From NCBI RefSeq assembly GCF_000708715.2, contig NZ_JENB01000001.1:1-64000 (forward strand): a stretch of DNA of 64,000 nucleotides, given 5' to 3'. The notes beneath the pieces were generated by a model. The model did no database searches and was not told the origin of the DNA. It saw only the letters and a list, made by a program, of their open reading frames with translations. This stretch comes from Pseudomonas putida W15Oct28 (lineage in GTDB: Bacteria > Pseudomonadota > Gammaproteobacteria > Pseudomonadales > Pseudomonadaceae). This document shows, piece after piece, positions 35,773-45,410 of this stretch (the stretch's first letter is position 1; each line of letters starts with the position of its first letter). The position numbers and the translations under genes were made by a program.

Positions 35773-36687
35773 CGCCACTGGGCGGGTTTGCCTGAGTACC
35801 TGCCCGCGCAAGCTGTGGAACAGCTCCTGGGCAGGCGCCGTAAGGCTATGGCGGTCGATACAGACCAGGTTGATGGGGTAGTCCGGAATCAGCTCCTGCA
35901 CCGCCATGGCCACGTACTCGCAATCCACGCCAAAGGTGAACCCCCGGTCCACCGCCAGCTCGCTGATGGTCATCAACGATTCGGTGTTCTTCAGCAGCTT
36001 GAGCGCCATCATCACCGAGGTGCATTCAACGGTGTTCTGCGGTACCTGAAGGCCGTTGACCTCGAACAGCTGGTGAAACTGCGAAGCCTGGTCGGACAGC
36101 TCGTCCAGGCTGATCCAGTGGCCGTACTGCAAGGTGCGCAGCGACTTGGAAAACTTTTGCGCGTTGGACGCGTGGCAGATCACCCGGCCCTTGATACTGC
36201 CCAGCGCCTCCCAGTCCAGGTTCAGCCGGCTCAGCGGTTGCTGCGAGGTAATGGCAAAATCCAGGCTGCCATCGCGCAGGCGTTGCAGGATCTGGCTGGG
36301 GCGCAAGTCGGTGATGGTGATCTTCACCCGCGGGTATTTGCGCCGGAAGGCCAGGATGCTTTCATCGACACCATCGAGCATCGCCGTCAGCGACGTGACC
36401 CCGATCGACACTGCGCCCAGCGCCGCATCCTGAATGCTCGCGGCTTCGATCTGCAGGCGACGGATGCTCTCCACCACAAGGTTGGCGTGGCGGATGACGC
36501 GCTTGCCTTCCTCGGTAAGGGCCATGCCTTTGTGCGAGCGCTGCAACAGGCTGAAGCCGACTTCCCGTTCCAGGTCCTTGATCGAACGGCTCAGCGCAGG
36601 CTGGGTAATGTGCATGAGCTTGGAGGCTTCAAGGATGCTGCCTGCGTTGTGGATGGCGACCAGCGCCTTGAGTTGATGCAGTTTCAA
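35749..36687 (-). CDS. LysR family regulator
   Basis: 312 residues, HTH in MKLHQLKALVAIHNAGSILEASKLMHITQPALSRSIKDLE, then the LysR ligand domain. The start codon is TTG (36685-36687) with AAGG 9 bases upstream; no better ATG precedes the conserved first strand. The 3' end overlaps the convergent porin gene by 24 bp. By position it probably controls the porin/MFS/M20 genes. Confidence 0.88.
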   Translation of the reverse strand: MKLHQLKALVAIHNAGSILEASKLMHITQPALSRSIKDLEREVGFSLLQRSHKGMALTEEGKRVIRHANLVVESIRRLQIEAASIQDAALGAVSIGVTSLTAMLDGVDESILAFRRKYPRVKITITDLRPSQILQRLRDGSLDFAITSQQPLSRLNLDWEALGSIKGRVICHASNAQKFSKSLRTLQYGHWISLDELSDQASQFHQLFEVNGLQVPQNTVECTSVMMALKLLKNTESLMTISELAVDRGFTFGVDCEYVAMAVQELIPDYPINLVCIDRHSLTAPAQELFHSLRGQVLRQTRPVASEVVVHA

Positions 36688-36780
36688 CCGTCTTTACCTT
36701 GTTGTTATCGGGTCGGTCGGAGATGTTGGGGCTGCTTTTCAGCCCTTCGCGGCCCCAACATGCTTGACTGGCTGGCAAAC

Positions 36781-37281
36781 TCAGCGCATCGCAGCCAGTA
36801 GGCTCGCTGCATCACTGACCTCGAACTTGCCAGGCGCTTCGACAGCAATGTGTGTGACGACCAGGTTGTCGACCACCATGGCGTAGCGCAGCGAACGGCG
36901 CCCCAACCCACGCGCCGACAGGTCCTGGATCAGGCCCAGTGCGTCGCTGAATTCGCCGTTGCCATCGCCGATCATCCTCACCGCTTCACCCACCTGCAGG
37001 CTGTTGCCCCAGGCATTCATGACAAAGGCATCGTTCACGGACACGCAGAGAATTTCGTCAACGCCCGCGGCGAACAACGCTTGTGCCTCAGCGACATAAC
37101 CCGGGACGTGGCGTTCGGAACAGGTGGGCGTGAACGCGCCTGGCAAACCGAAAACAACCACTTTTTTCTGCTTGCAGCGCTCGTGAACGGAAAAAGCATG
37201 CGGGCCGATCGCGCAGGCGCCTTCGTCTTTGTTGTACTCGTACAGCGTAACGTCGGGCAGTAGATCGCCAGTGTTGATCAT
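36781..37281 (-). CDS. peroxiredoxin, Prx5/AhpE-like
   Basis: 166 residues. Peroxidatic cysteine Cys54 in PGAFTPTCSERHVPGY, the Prx5 signature, with YMVVDN-type strand (RYAMVVDNLVVTHIAVE) near the end. Reduces H2O2 or organic peroxides using thioredoxin or glutaredoxin; no fused glutaredoxin domain. AGGAGA lies before ATG 37281. Downstream of the lipA/gcv block on the same strand, possibly independent. Confidence 0.93.
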   Translation of the reverse strand: MINTGDLLPDVTLYEYNKDEGACAIGPHAFSVHERCKQKKVVVFGLPGAFTPTCSERHVPGYVAEAQALFAAGVDEILCVSVNDAFVMNAWGNSLQVGEAVRMIGDGNGEFSDALGLIQDLSARGLGRRSLRYAMVVDNLVVTHIAVEAPGKFEVSDAASLLAAMR

Positions 37282-37369
37282 CGTGGTCTCCTGGGTGCGT
37301 TGATGGCCGGGCACGCTATGATGCCGCAGTCCACCAAGCCAGGTACACCATGCCCGCCGCAACGCCTGT

Positions 37370-37603
37370 TCAACGCGCCAATATCGCCTGGGTATGGTCG
37401 ATGGAAGGCACAGGCACCACAACACGCCGAGCCGCCAGCCATTCGCGCATGCGCGTCGTATCGAAAATCTGCCCCTCTTCCATCATCACCAGGATGAGCG
37501 CTTGTGACATTCGGTAACATCCACACTGGGAGCAATGCCGCTCTTCCCATCCCTGGGTGCATTCGACGGATTGCGCCTGCCCGGCGCAAATCAGACAACT
37601 CAT
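37370..37603 (-). CDS. small Cys-rich (zinc-ribbon-like) protein
   Basis: 77 residues. Cysteines at 3, 6, 15, 24, 27 and 29 give CxxC...CxxC spacing (SCLICAG, HCSQCGCYRM), suggesting one zinc site in the first 30 residues. The rest is a short helical/strand tail (TTRMREWLAARRVVV). AAGGGGG precedes the ATG. I do not recognise a named family. It lies between lipA and the peroxiredoxin gene on the same strand. Confidence 0.6.
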   Translation of the reverse strand: MSCLICAGQAQSVECTQGWEERHCSQCGCYRMSQALILVMMEEGQIFDTTRMREWLAARRVVVPVPSIDHTQAILAR

Positions 37604-37737
37604 GTAAGCCCCCTTTTGTTTTTGTCCATGGAGGGTGAACGCAAGGTTACGAAAATCGTACGCCAGGCGTGTTACATGAGATTTCCATGCCAACTTTGAA
37701 TTCCCTCCCTTTTTAAAGCGAAATCAGGGCACAACGC

Positions 37738-38730
37738 TTAGCCAGCAACGATGCGCTCCGCAAACTGCACCTGCTGGTCAGCATGGTAGGACGAACGCAC
37801 CAATGGCCCGGATGCCACGTTCCTGAAGCCCATTGCCAAGCCCTGTTCGGCAAACCAGGCGAAGGTGTCCGGGTGCACGAAACGCTGTACCGGCAGGTGG
37901 CTGCGCGAAGGCTGCAAGTACTGCCCCAGCGTCAGCATGTCGACCTGATGCTCACGCATGCGCTGCATCACTTCGATCACTTCTTCATCGGTTTCACCCA
38001 GGCCGAGCATCAGCCCGGACTTGGTCGGCACCCTCGGTACCTGTTGCTTGAAGCGCTCCAGCAGGTCCAGCGACCACTCGAAGTCCGAGCCCGGCCTGGC
38101 CGCCTTGTACAGGCGCGGCACGGTTTCGAGGTTGTGGTTGAACACGTCTGGCGGTTCCTGCCCGGTGATGGCCAGGGCCACCTCCATGCGCCCACGGTAA
38201 TCGGGCACCAGGGTTTCCAGCTGAATGCCCGGCGACAGCCTGCGGATCTCGCGCAGGCAATCGGCAAAATGCCCGGCGCCGCCATCGCGCAGGTCGTCAC
38301 GGTCCACCGAGGTGATCACCACGTACTTCAGGCCCAGGTCGGCAATGGCGATGGCCAGGTTTTTCGGTTCGTCGACGTCCAGCGGCCGGGGCCGACCATG
38401 GCCAACATCGCAGAACGGGCAGCGCCGGGTGCAGATGTCGCCCATGATCATGAACGTCGCCGTGCCGCCAGAGAAGCACTCGCCCAGGTTCGGGCAGGCG
38501 GCTTCCTCGCACACGCTGTGCAGCTTGTGCTTGCGCAGCAGGGCCTTGATCCGCGCCACCTCGGGGGTGGTTGGGATCGCCACGCGGATCCAGTCGGGCT
38601 TGCGTGGTACATCCTCGGTGGGCAGGATTTTCACCGGGATACGCGCCACCTTCTCGGCGCCGCGCAGTTTTACCCCGGCCTGCAACGGCTGCAGTCGCGG
38701 TGGTGTGGGTTGCAGTTGTTCGGTTGACAT
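37738..38730 (-). CDS. lipA: lipoyl synthase
   Basis: 330 residues, radical SAM enzyme inserting two sulfurs into octanoyl-protein (here GcvH or 2-oxoacid dehydrogenases). Both clusters are seen: auxiliary [12 protein letters not shown] (C-x4-C-x5-C) and radical [11 protein letters not shown] (CxxxCxxC); the C-terminal RSSYHA lies near the end. Start at ATG 38730. No lipB is next to it, unlike the usual lipB-lipA locus, so this is probably a second, glycine-cleavage-linked copy. A REP pair separates it from glyA. Confidence 0.95.
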   Translation of the reverse strand: MSTEQLQPTPPRLQPLQAGVKLRGAEKVARIPVKILPTEDVPRKPDWIRVAIPTTPEVARIKALLRKHKLHSVCEEAACPNLGECFSGGTATFMIMGDICTRRCPFCDVGHGRPRPLDVDEPKNLAIAIADLGLKYVVITSVDRDDLRDGGAGHFADCLREIRRLSPGIQLETLVPDYRGRMEVALAITGQEPPDVFNHNLETVPRLYKAARPGSDFEWSLDLLERFKQQVPRVPTKSGLMLGLGETDEEVIEVMQRMREHQVDMLTLGQYLQPSRSHLPVQRFVHPDTFAWFAEQGLAMGFRNVASGPLVRSSYHADQQVQFAERIVAG

Positions 38731-38780
38731 GGCTGGCTCCTGGCCGGCGATGAGGCTGAGTTCGCAAGCGGTCCGCATAC

Positions 38781-38869
38781 CCTGTGGGAGCGGCTTTAGC
38801 CGCGAAGAATCCAACGCGGTGGATGGCACCGGCTACGCCGGTGTTCGCGGCTGAAGCCGCTCCCACAGG
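38781..38869. repeat. inverted REP pair between glyA and lipA
   Basis: CCTGTGGGAGCGGCTT (38781-38796) and AAGCCGCTCCCACAGG (38854-38869) are perfect 16-bp inverted arms around CACCGGCTACGCCGGTG. In transcription order it follows glyA and precedes lipA, and may attenuate or stabilise the polycistronic mRNA. Confidence 0.88.
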
Positions 38870-38942
38870 TTCCCTGCTACTTCAGTGAGTCATGTGCAGT
38901 TCTGTGAGATCGGCCCATTTGCCTGGCTGAGGCTTACGGGTG

Positions 38943-40196
38943 TCAGGCCGGATAGACCGGGAACAGCTTGCACAACTCAGAGACCTGCCCCGCCACATGG
39001 GCCTCTATGTCAGCATCACCCAGGTGGTCGAGGATGTCGCAGATCCAGCTCGCCAGGGCGCGGCATTCCGCTACCTTGAAGCCACGGGTTGTCACCGCCG
39101 GGGTGCCGATGCGCAGGCCCGAGGTCACGAACGGCGACTGCGGGTCATTCGGCACGGCATTCTTGTTCACCGTGATGTGCGCACGCCCCAGCGCAGCATC
39201 AGCGTCCTTGCCGGTAATGCCCTGGCGGATCAGGCTGACCAGGAACAGGTGGTTGTCGGTGCCGCCTGAAACCACGTCGAAGCCCCGCTGCATGAACACC
39301 TGTGCCATGGCCTGGGCGTTGCTGATGACCTCGCGCTGGTAGTCCTTGAAGCCAGGCTCCAGAGCTTCCTTGAAGCACACCGCCTTGGCCGCGATCACGT
39401 GCATCAGCGGCCCGCCCTGCCCGCCCGGGAACACCGCCGAATTGAGCTTTTTCTCAAGCTCCGGGTCCGCCTTGGCCAGGATCAGGCCACCACGTGGCCC
39501 GCGCAGGGTCTTGTGAGTAGTGGTGGTGACCACATCGGCATACGGCAGCGGGTTGGGGTACAACCCCGCCGCTACCAGCCCGGCGACGTGGGCCATGTCG
39601 ACGAACAGGTAGGCCCCAACCTTGTCGGCGATCTGCCGAAAACGCGGGAAGTCGAGGGTTTTCGAGTAGGCCGAGAAGCCCGCCACGATCATCTTCGGCT
39701 GGTGCTCGACGGCCAGGCGCTCGACTTCGTCATAGTCGATCAGGCCGTTGGCGTCGATGCCATATTGCACGGCGTTGTACAGCTTGCCCGAAGACGACAC
39801 CTTGGCGCCGTGGGTCAGGTGGCCGCCGTGGGCCAGGCTCATGCCCAGCAATGTGTCCCCGGCTTGCAGCAAGGCCAGGTAGACCGCAGCGTTGGCCTGG
39901 GAGCCAGAATGCGGCTGGACGTTGGCGTAACCCGCGCCGAACAGTTGTTTTGCACGGTCGATGGCCAACTGCTCGACCACATCGACATGCTCGCAGCCAC
40001 CGTAATAACGCTTGCCCGGGTAGCCTTCTGCGTACTTGTTGGTCAGCTCGGTACCTTGGGCCTGCATCACCTGCGGGCTGGTGTAGTTTTCCGAGGCGAT
40101 CAGCTCGATGTGGTCCTCTTGGCGTTGTACTTCGCGGCGAATGGCGTCGAACAGCGCAGGGTCGAAATCGGACAGAGTCAGGCTTTTATGGAACAT
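38943..40196 (-). CDS. glyA: serine hydroxymethyltransferase
   Basis: 417 residues, full length. PLP lysine in [15 protein letters not shown] (~residue 229), start [32 protein letters not shown] and [12 protein letters not shown] motifs all present. Interconverts glycine and serine with methylene-THF, using the one-carbon unit released by glycine cleavage. 63 bp downstream of gcvP in the same operon. Confidence 0.97.
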   Translation of the reverse strand: MFHKSLTLSDFDPALFDAIRREVQRQEDHIELIASENYTSPQVMQAQGTELTNKYAEGYPGKRYYGGCEHVDVVEQLAIDRAKQLFGAGYANVQPHSGSQANAAVYLALLQAGDTLLGMSLAHGGHLTHGAKVSSSGKLYNAVQYGIDANGLIDYDEVERLAVEHQPKMIVAGFSAYSKTLDFPRFRQIADKVGAYLFVDMAHVAGLVAAGLYPNPLPYADVVTTTTHKTLRGPRGGLILAKADPELEKKLNSAVFPGGQGGPLMHVIAAKAVCFKEALEPGFKDYQREVISNAQAMAQVFMQRGFDVVSGGTDNHLFLVSLIRQGITGKDADAALGRAHITVNKNAVPNDPQSPFVTSGLRIGTPAVTTRGFKVAECRALASWICDILDHLGDADIEAHVAGQVSELCKLFPVYPA

Positions 40197-40259
40197 GGGT
40201 GTGATTCCTTGATTGTTCGGTCGGCAGATACGGCCCGGAGCGGCTCCGGGCCAGCAGGG

Positions 40260-43130
40260 TCAGGCGTCTTGATAGCTGGACAGCGGCGGGCAGGCGCAGG
40301 CCAGGTTGCGGTCGCCGTAGACGTTGTCCACGCGCCCCACCGGCGGCCAGTACTTGCTCTCGCGCAGGTCGGCAAGCGGGTACACCGCCAGTTCCCGGCT
40401 ATAGCTGTGGGCCCATTCACCAACCAGTTCGCTGGCGGTGTGCGGGGCGTTCTTCAACGGGTTGTCGAGTTTGTCCAGGGTGCCGTTTTCCACCGCGCGG
40501 ATTTCTTCGCGGATGCAGATCATCGCGGCGCAGAAGCGGTCCAGTTCCTCCTTGGACTCGCTCTCGGTCGGCTCGACCATCAGCGTGCCGGCCACCGGGA
40601 AGGACATGGTCGGGGCATGGAAGCCAAAGTCGATCAGCCGTTTGGCCACATCCTCGACGCCAATGCCGCTGCTGTCTTTGAGCGGGCGCAGGTCAAGAAT
40701 GCACTCGTGGGCCACCAGGCCGTTCTCGCCGGTGTACAGCACCGGGTAGTGCTCCTCCAGGCGCCGGGCAATGTAGTTGGCGCTGAGGATCGCCAGCTGC
40801 GAGGCACGCTTGAGCCCTGCCCCGCCCATCATGCGGATGTACATCCAGGTGATCGGCAAGATACTGGCACTGCCATACGGCGCCGCACTGACGGCGCCCT
40901 GCGCGTTTTGCAGGTGGCCATGCCCCGGCAGGAACGGCGCCAGGTGCGCCTTGACGCCGATCGGGCCGACACCGGGGCCACCACCGCCGTGGGGAATGCA
41001 GAAGGTCTTGTGCAGGTTCAGGTGCGAGACATCGCCACCGAACTTGCCGGGCGCACACAGCCCGACCATGGCGTTCATGTTGGCGCCGTCCAGGTACACC
41101 TGGCCGCCGCATGCATGAATGATGTCGCAGATGCGGGTGATACCGTCTTCGAATACACCGTGGGTCGACGGGTAGGTAATCATCAAGGCCGCCAGCGTGG
41201 CCTTGTGTTGCTCGGCCTTGCGCTGCAGGTCGGCGACATCGACATTGCCGCGCTCATCGCAGTTGACCACCACCACCTGCATGCCGGCCATCTGCGCCGT
41301 GGCCGGGTTGGTGCCATGGGCCGACGACGGAATCAGGCACACATCACGCCCGGCCTCGCCACGGCTGGCGTGGTAGGCGCGTATGGCCAACAGGCCGGCG
41401 TACTCGCCCTGGGACCCGGCGTTGGGCTGCAACGACATCGCGTCATACCCGGTGGCCGCACACAGCATGGCCTCCAGCTCATCGGTCAGTTGCCGGTAGC
41501 CCAGCGATTGGCTGGTCGGGGCGAACGGGTGCAGGGCGCCGAACTCGGGCCAGGTGATCGGGATCATCTCGCTGGCGGCGTTGAGCTTCATGGTGCACGA
41601 GCCCAAGGCGATCATGCTGCGGTCCAGGGCCAGGTCCTTGTCGCCCAGGCGACGCAGGTAGCGCATCAGCTCGGTTTCGGAGTGGTAACGGTTGAACACC
41701 GGGTGCTGCAGGAAAGGCGTGTCACGCAGCAGCATCGACGGCAGGCAATCGGCACCGTCGGCAGCCAAAGCCGCGAAGTCCGGAAGCGCCTGCCCGGCGC
41801 CCGCGAACACCTGCCACAGGGCCTCGACGCTCGCCTGCTCGCAGGTTTCATCCAGCGCCACGCCTACCCGCACATCATCGATCAGGCGCAGGTTCAACCG
41901 GGCAGCGTTGGCCGCCGCCAGCACATCGGCCAACGGCCTAGCGGTGACCACGCTGACGGTGTCGAAGAAGTGCGCCTGTTGGACCTGATGCCCAAGCTGG
42001 CGCAACCCCTGCACCAGGATCGCCGTCAGGCGGTGCACCCGCCGGGCGATCTGTGCCAGGCCTTGGGGGCCGTGGTAAACCGCATACATGCTGGCGATGT
42101 TGGCCAGCAGTACTTGTGCGGTGCAGATGTTGCTGGTGGCTTTCTCGCGGCGGATATGTTGCTCGCGCGTCTGCATGGCCAGGCGCAGTGCCGGTTTGCC
42201 GAAGCGGTCGATGGACACGCCGACCAGGCGGCCGGGCATGTCGCGCTTGAACGCGTCGCGGGTGGCAAAGTACGCCGCATGCGGGCCACCGAAACCCAGT
42301 GGCACACCAAAGCGCTGGGCACTGCCGATGACCACGTCGGCGCCCCACTCCCCCGGGGGCGCCAGCAAGGTCAGGGCCAGCAGGTCTGCGGATACCGAAA
42401 CCAGCGCGCCCGCTGCATGGGCGCGCTGCACCAGGGCGCGGTGATCGACAATTGCACCGGTACTGGCCGGGTACTGCAACAGCAGGCCGAAATAGCCGTC
42501 CAGGGGTTGGCCCTCCAGCGCCGCCTCATCACCGATGACCACCTCGATACCCAGTGGCTGCGCACGGGTAAGCAAGACATCGAGGGTTTGCGGGTGGCAA
42601 TGGCGGGAAGCAAAGAACGCCGGGGCCTTGTTCTTTGCCAGGCGCTTGCAGAAGGTCATGGCCTCGGCGGCAGCGGTGGCTTCATCAAGCAACGAGGCGT
42701 TGGCGATTTGCATACCGGTCAAGTCGCTGACCAGGGTCTGGAAGTTCAGCAGTGCTTCCAGGCGGCCTTGGGAAATCTCCGGCTGGTACGGCGTGTAAGC
42801 GGTGTACCAGGCCGGGTTCTCCAGCAGGTTGCGCAGGATCGGGGCCGGGGTATGGCAAGGGTAATAGCCCTGGCCGATGTGGTTGCGATACAGCTGATTG
42901 CGCGCGGCAATCGCCTTGAGTGCGGCCAGCGCCTCTGCTTCGCCCTGCCCCGGGGTCAGCGCGAGCACACTGCTGCCCTTGATACTGGCGGGGATGACGC
43001 TGTCGATCAGCGCGTCGAGCGAATCATGGCCGGTCAGCGCCAGCATGGCCTCGATATCGCCTTCGCGGGGGCCAATGTGACGGGCGACGAACTCATCAAC
43101 GGTGCCCAGCGGGATACACGGGTTGTTCAT
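40260..43130 (-). CDS. gcvP: glycine dehydrogenase (decarboxylating), P protein
   Basis: 956 residues, the one-chain P protein. PLP lysine in [16 protein letters not shown] (~residue 700), with GxGYY ([11 protein letters not shown]) early and the N- and C-terminal halves both complete. Decarboxylates glycine and passes aminomethyl to lipoyl-GcvH. ATG 43130 ([20 protein letters not shown]) preferred over a GTG three codons upstream. 15 bp after gcvH. Confidence 0.97.
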   Translation of the reverse strand: MNNPCIPLGTVDEFVARHIGPREGDIEAMLALTGHDSLDALIDSVIPASIKGSSVLALTPGQGEAEALAALKAIAARNQLYRNHIGQGYYPCHTPAPILRNLLENPAWYTAYTPYQPEISQGRLEALLNFQTLVSDLTGMQIANASLLDEATAAAEAMTFCKRLAKNKAPAFFASRHCHPQTLDVLLTRAQPLGIEVVIGDEAALEGQPLDGYFGLLLQYPASTGAIVDHRALVQRAHAAGALVSVSADLLALTLLAPPGEWGADVVIGSAQRFGVPLGFGGPHAAYFATRDAFKRDMPGRLVGVSIDRFGKPALRLAMQTREQHIRREKATSNICTAQVLLANIASMYAVYHGPQGLAQIARRVHRLTAILVQGLRQLGHQVQQAHFFDTVSVVTARPLADVLAAANAARLNLRLIDDVRVGVALDETCEQASVEALWQVFAGAGQALPDFAALAADGADCLPSMLLRDTPFLQHPVFNRYHSETELMRYLRRLGDKDLALDRSMIALGSCTMKLNAASEMIPITWPEFGALHPFAPTSQSLGYRQLTDELEAMLCAATGYDAMSLQPNAGSQGEYAGLLAIRAYHASRGEAGRDVCLIPSSAHGTNPATAQMAGMQVVVVNCDERGNVDVADLQRKAEQHKATLAALMITYPSTHGVFEDGITRICDIIHACGGQVYLDGANMNAMVGLCAPGKFGGDVSHLNLHKTFCIPHGGGGPGVGPIGVKAHLAPFLPGHGHLQNAQGAVSAAPYGSASILPITWMYIRMMGGAGLKRASQLAILSANYIARRLEEHYPVLYTGENGLVAHECILDLRPLKDSSGIGVEDVAKRLIDFGFHAPTMSFPVAGTLMVEPTESESKEELDRFCAAMICIREEIRAVENGTLDKLDNPLKNAPHTASELVGEWAHSYSRELAVYPLADLRESKYWPPVGRVDNVYGDRNLACACPPLSSYQDA

Positions 43131-43145
43131 GGCGGCCACCCCGGT

Positions 43146-43523
43146 TCAGGCGTTGTCGGCCAGGAAGCGGTCGTAGCCGTCCTGGTCCATCAGGGTGTCG
43201 AGCTCGGCAAGGTTGCTGGCCTGGATACGGAAGAACCAGCCGTCCTGCATCGGCGAGGCGTTGATCAGCTCAGGGTCGTCGGCCAGTGCCTGGTTGACTG
43301 CCACCACCGTGCCTTTCACGGGCATGGTGATGTTGCTGGCGGCCTTTACCGACTCGAGCACCGCCACTTCATTGCCCTCCCCGTACTCGCCAGGCTCCGG
43401 CAGTTGCACGAACACCACGTCACCCAGCGCCTGCTGGGCATAGCTGGTGATGCCGACGGTCAGCTCGCCGGTCGCTTCCAGACGCAGCCATTCGTGTTCG
43501 GGCGTAAAACGCAGAGTGCTCAT
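43146..43523 (-). CDS. gcvH: glycine cleavage system H protein
   Basis: 125 residues. Lipoyl lysine in VLESVKAASNITMPVKG (~residue 62), start STLRFTPEHEWLRL. Shuttles the aminomethyl group between P and T proteins. AGAGGAA lies before the ATG. First gene of the operon; a -24/-12 promoter lies 55 bp upstream and activator sites further up. Confidence 0.97.
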   Translation of the reverse strand: MSTLRFTPEHEWLRLEATGELTVGITSYAQQALGDVVFVQLPEPGEYGEGNEVAVLESVKAASNITMPVKGTVVAVNQALADDPELINASPMQDGWFFRIQASNLAELDTLMDQDGYDRFLADNA

Positions 43524-43578
43524 GGACGTTCCTCTCTTGTTATCGGGTGGGTCCCTGTGCGGGACTGCAAGAGACAAG

Positions 43579-43594
43579 AGCAAGGGCAATGCCA
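43579..43594 (-). promoter_or_regulatory. sigma-54 promoter of gcvH operon
   Basis: Minus-strand TGGCAT-N5-TTGCT, matching the -24/-12 consensus TGGCAC-N5-TTGCW at all but one base, about 55 bp upstream of the gcvH ATG. Paired with the GAFTGA-containing activator encoded next door. Confidence 0.8.
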
Positions 43595-43660
43595 ACTCAG
43601 TATTTTCTATATTTATCAGTATGTTATGAGCAATCACCAAACATCTCGAAGTACCTGAAC

Positions 43661-43778
43661 CGGAGCGTATTCGCTCCACCGCCAGCGCCCGGCGATCAAA
43701 GCTCGCAGGGCTGGCCACTGGATGCGGGCTCCACAGCAAAACGGAGCGCAATCACTCCAGTGGAGCGCATTCGAACCG
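43661..43778. promoter_or_regulatory. three GcsR-type activator sites upstream of gcvH
   Basis: 18-bp sites of form 7-N4-7: 43661-43678 (CGGAGCG-TATT-CGCTCCA), 43742-43759 (CGGAGCG-CAAT-CACTCCA) and 43761-43778 (TGGAGCG-CATT-CGAACCG). The last two are in tandem with 19-bp periodicity. From memory, P. aeruginosa GcsR sites follow TGTAACG-N4-CGTTCCG, the same architecture. They lie 70-190 bp upstream of the -24/-12 promoter, as expected for a sigma-54 enhancer. Confidence 0.75.
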
Positions 43779-43781
43779 GAA

Positions 43782-45317
43782 CTACTGCGAGACCCGGCTG
43801 GCGATGCCGTACTTGCGCAGGCGCTGGCCGATGGCCGTGTGGGAAGTCTGCAGCCGCACGGCCAGTTGCCGGGTCGAGGGGTAGCTCTCGTACAAGTTCT
43901 CCAGCAAGGCCTTTTCAAAGGCCTGCACGGCCGCCTCCAGGCTGACGATTTCTGCCCCGTCGGCCTGCTGGCTGCTCAATGCGGTGCCGGCCAGTTCCAG
44001 GTCGTCGCAGTCGATCACCTCGCCTTCGCTGATGGCTGCTGCGCGGAAAATCACGTTCTGCAACTGGCGCACATTGCCTGACCAGCGATTGCCCAGCAGC
44101 AGCGGATGGGTGGCCAGCGCCAGGCGGCAGGGTGAGCGCTGTATTTGCGCACAGGCCTGGCGCAGGAAGTGTTCGGCCAGCAGCAAAATGTCCTTGCCGC
44201 GCTCGCGGAGGGGCGGCACCTTCAGGTTGAGCACGTTCAGCCGGTAGTACAGGTCTTCGCGAAAACTGCCCTCCAGCACCATGTTTTCCAGGTTGCGGTG
44301 GGTGGCACAGACCACCCGCACATTCACCCGCACCTCGTTGCCACCCCCCACCCGGCGAAAACTGCCGTCGTTGAGAAAGCGCAGCAACTTGGCCTGCAGG
44401 TAGGGCGACATCTCGCCCACTTCATCGAGAAACACCGTACCGCCATCGGCCAGTTCCAACAGGCCCGGCTTGCCACCGCGCTGGGCGCCGGTAAAGGCAC
44501 CGGCTGCGTAGCCGAACAGCTCGCTTTCGGCCAGGCTTTCGGGCAGCGCCGCGCAGTTCAGCGCCAGGAATGACGTATCGCGCCGGGCACTGAGCGCATG
44601 GCAGGCACGGGCCACCAGCTCCTTGCCCGTGCCGGTCTCGCCCTGGATCAGCAACGGCGCCTCCAGGCTGGCCACTTTGTGCAAGCGCGCCTTTAGCGCC
44701 TGCAGCGCGGCCGACTCGCCCAGCAACGCCCCCAACCCTTCACCGTTGTCATGCAGCAGCGAGGCCAGGCGCTCGCCGATGCGGCTGGGCGGGTACAGGG
44801 TCAGCAAGCCCCCTACCAGGCCTTCGGCGCCGCCGCTGATGGGCGTGGCCTCCAGCAGCAGGGACTGGTCCTGAAAGCTCACCTCGCACATGGGCAGGCG
44901 AAAGCCCTTGTCGATCAGGTTCTGCGCCAGGTTCGGCTCGGCAAACAGTTTGCTCAACGGCTCGCCCGCCGGCTCGTGGCCCACCAGGCTGACCAGCGTC
45001 GGGTTGGCCAGCAGCACATGGCCAGTGGGGTCCACCGCCAGCACCGGGTCGCTCATGGCGGCCAGCAGCGCCTCCAGCTGCAAGCGCCGGCGGTGGCCGG
45101 GCAGGAAGTCGACCAGCGATACCTCCTGCACGCCGTCCAGCCCCAACAGGGCGGCATACAGTTCATCCAGCACGACCGGGGACAGCGTCGGGGCATCGAT
45201 GTAGACGTTGGGCGGGATCATTTCCACCGCGTCCAGGTTGAGGTTGCGCGCCCCGAGCAGCGACAGGATTTCCTGAGTGATGCCGACGCGGTCGACAAAG
45301 TTGACGTGGATTCTCAT
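43782..45317 (-). CDS. gcsR: sigma-54-dependent activator, TyrR/GcsR family
   Basis: 511 residues. N-terminal ACT-like domain (MRIHVNFVDRVGITQEIL, ~1-75), a PAS domain (~80-180), AAA+ domain with Walker A GETGTGKE, GAFTGA in GYAAGAFTGAQRGG (so it can contact sigma-54, unlike E. coli TyrR) and Walker B-like GGTVFLDEVGE, then a C-terminal TyrR-type HTH (YPSTRQLAVRLQTSHTAIGQRL). Immediately upstream of gcvH on the same strand. Known GcsR activates the gcv operon in response to glycine; the two sets of operators here fit that. Confidence 0.9.
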   Translation of the reverse strand: MRIHVNFVDRVGITQEILSLLGARNLNLDAVEMIPPNVYIDAPTLSPVVLDELYAALLGLDGVQEVSLVDFLPGHRRRLQLEALLAAMSDPVLAVDPTGHVLLANPTLVSLVGHEPAGEPLSKLFAEPNLAQNLIDKGFRLPMCEVSFQDQSLLLEATPISGGAEGLVGGLLTLYPPSRIGERLASLLHDNGEGLGALLGESAALQALKARLHKVASLEAPLLIQGETGTGKELVARACHALSARRDTSFLALNCAALPESLAESELFGYAAGAFTGAQRGGKPGLLELADGGTVFLDEVGEMSPYLQAKLLRFLNDGSFRRVGGGNEVRVNVRVVCATHRNLENMVLEGSFREDLYYRLNVLNLKVPPLRERGKDILLLAEHFLRQACAQIQRSPCRLALATHPLLLGNRWSGNVRQLQNVIFRAAAISEGEVIDCDDLELAGTALSSQQADGAEIVSLEAAVQAFEKALLENLYESYPSTRQLAVRLQTSHTAIGQRLRKYGIASRVSQ

Positions 45318-45410
45318 CTAAGCTCCTCAGCCCAAATCCCTGCTTGGCAAAAAGACAACAAGGGGACAGCGCAGCGCGCCGTCCCCTTGGGCAACACATG
45401 AATGTGCCGG

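Noticed and set aside
39399..43658. A 1419-codon plus-strand open frame
   Set aside because: Antisense to glyA, gcvP and gcvH, which are unmistakable on the minus strand; its product is low-complexity His/Gln/Arg/Val sequence typical of shadows in high-GC DNA.
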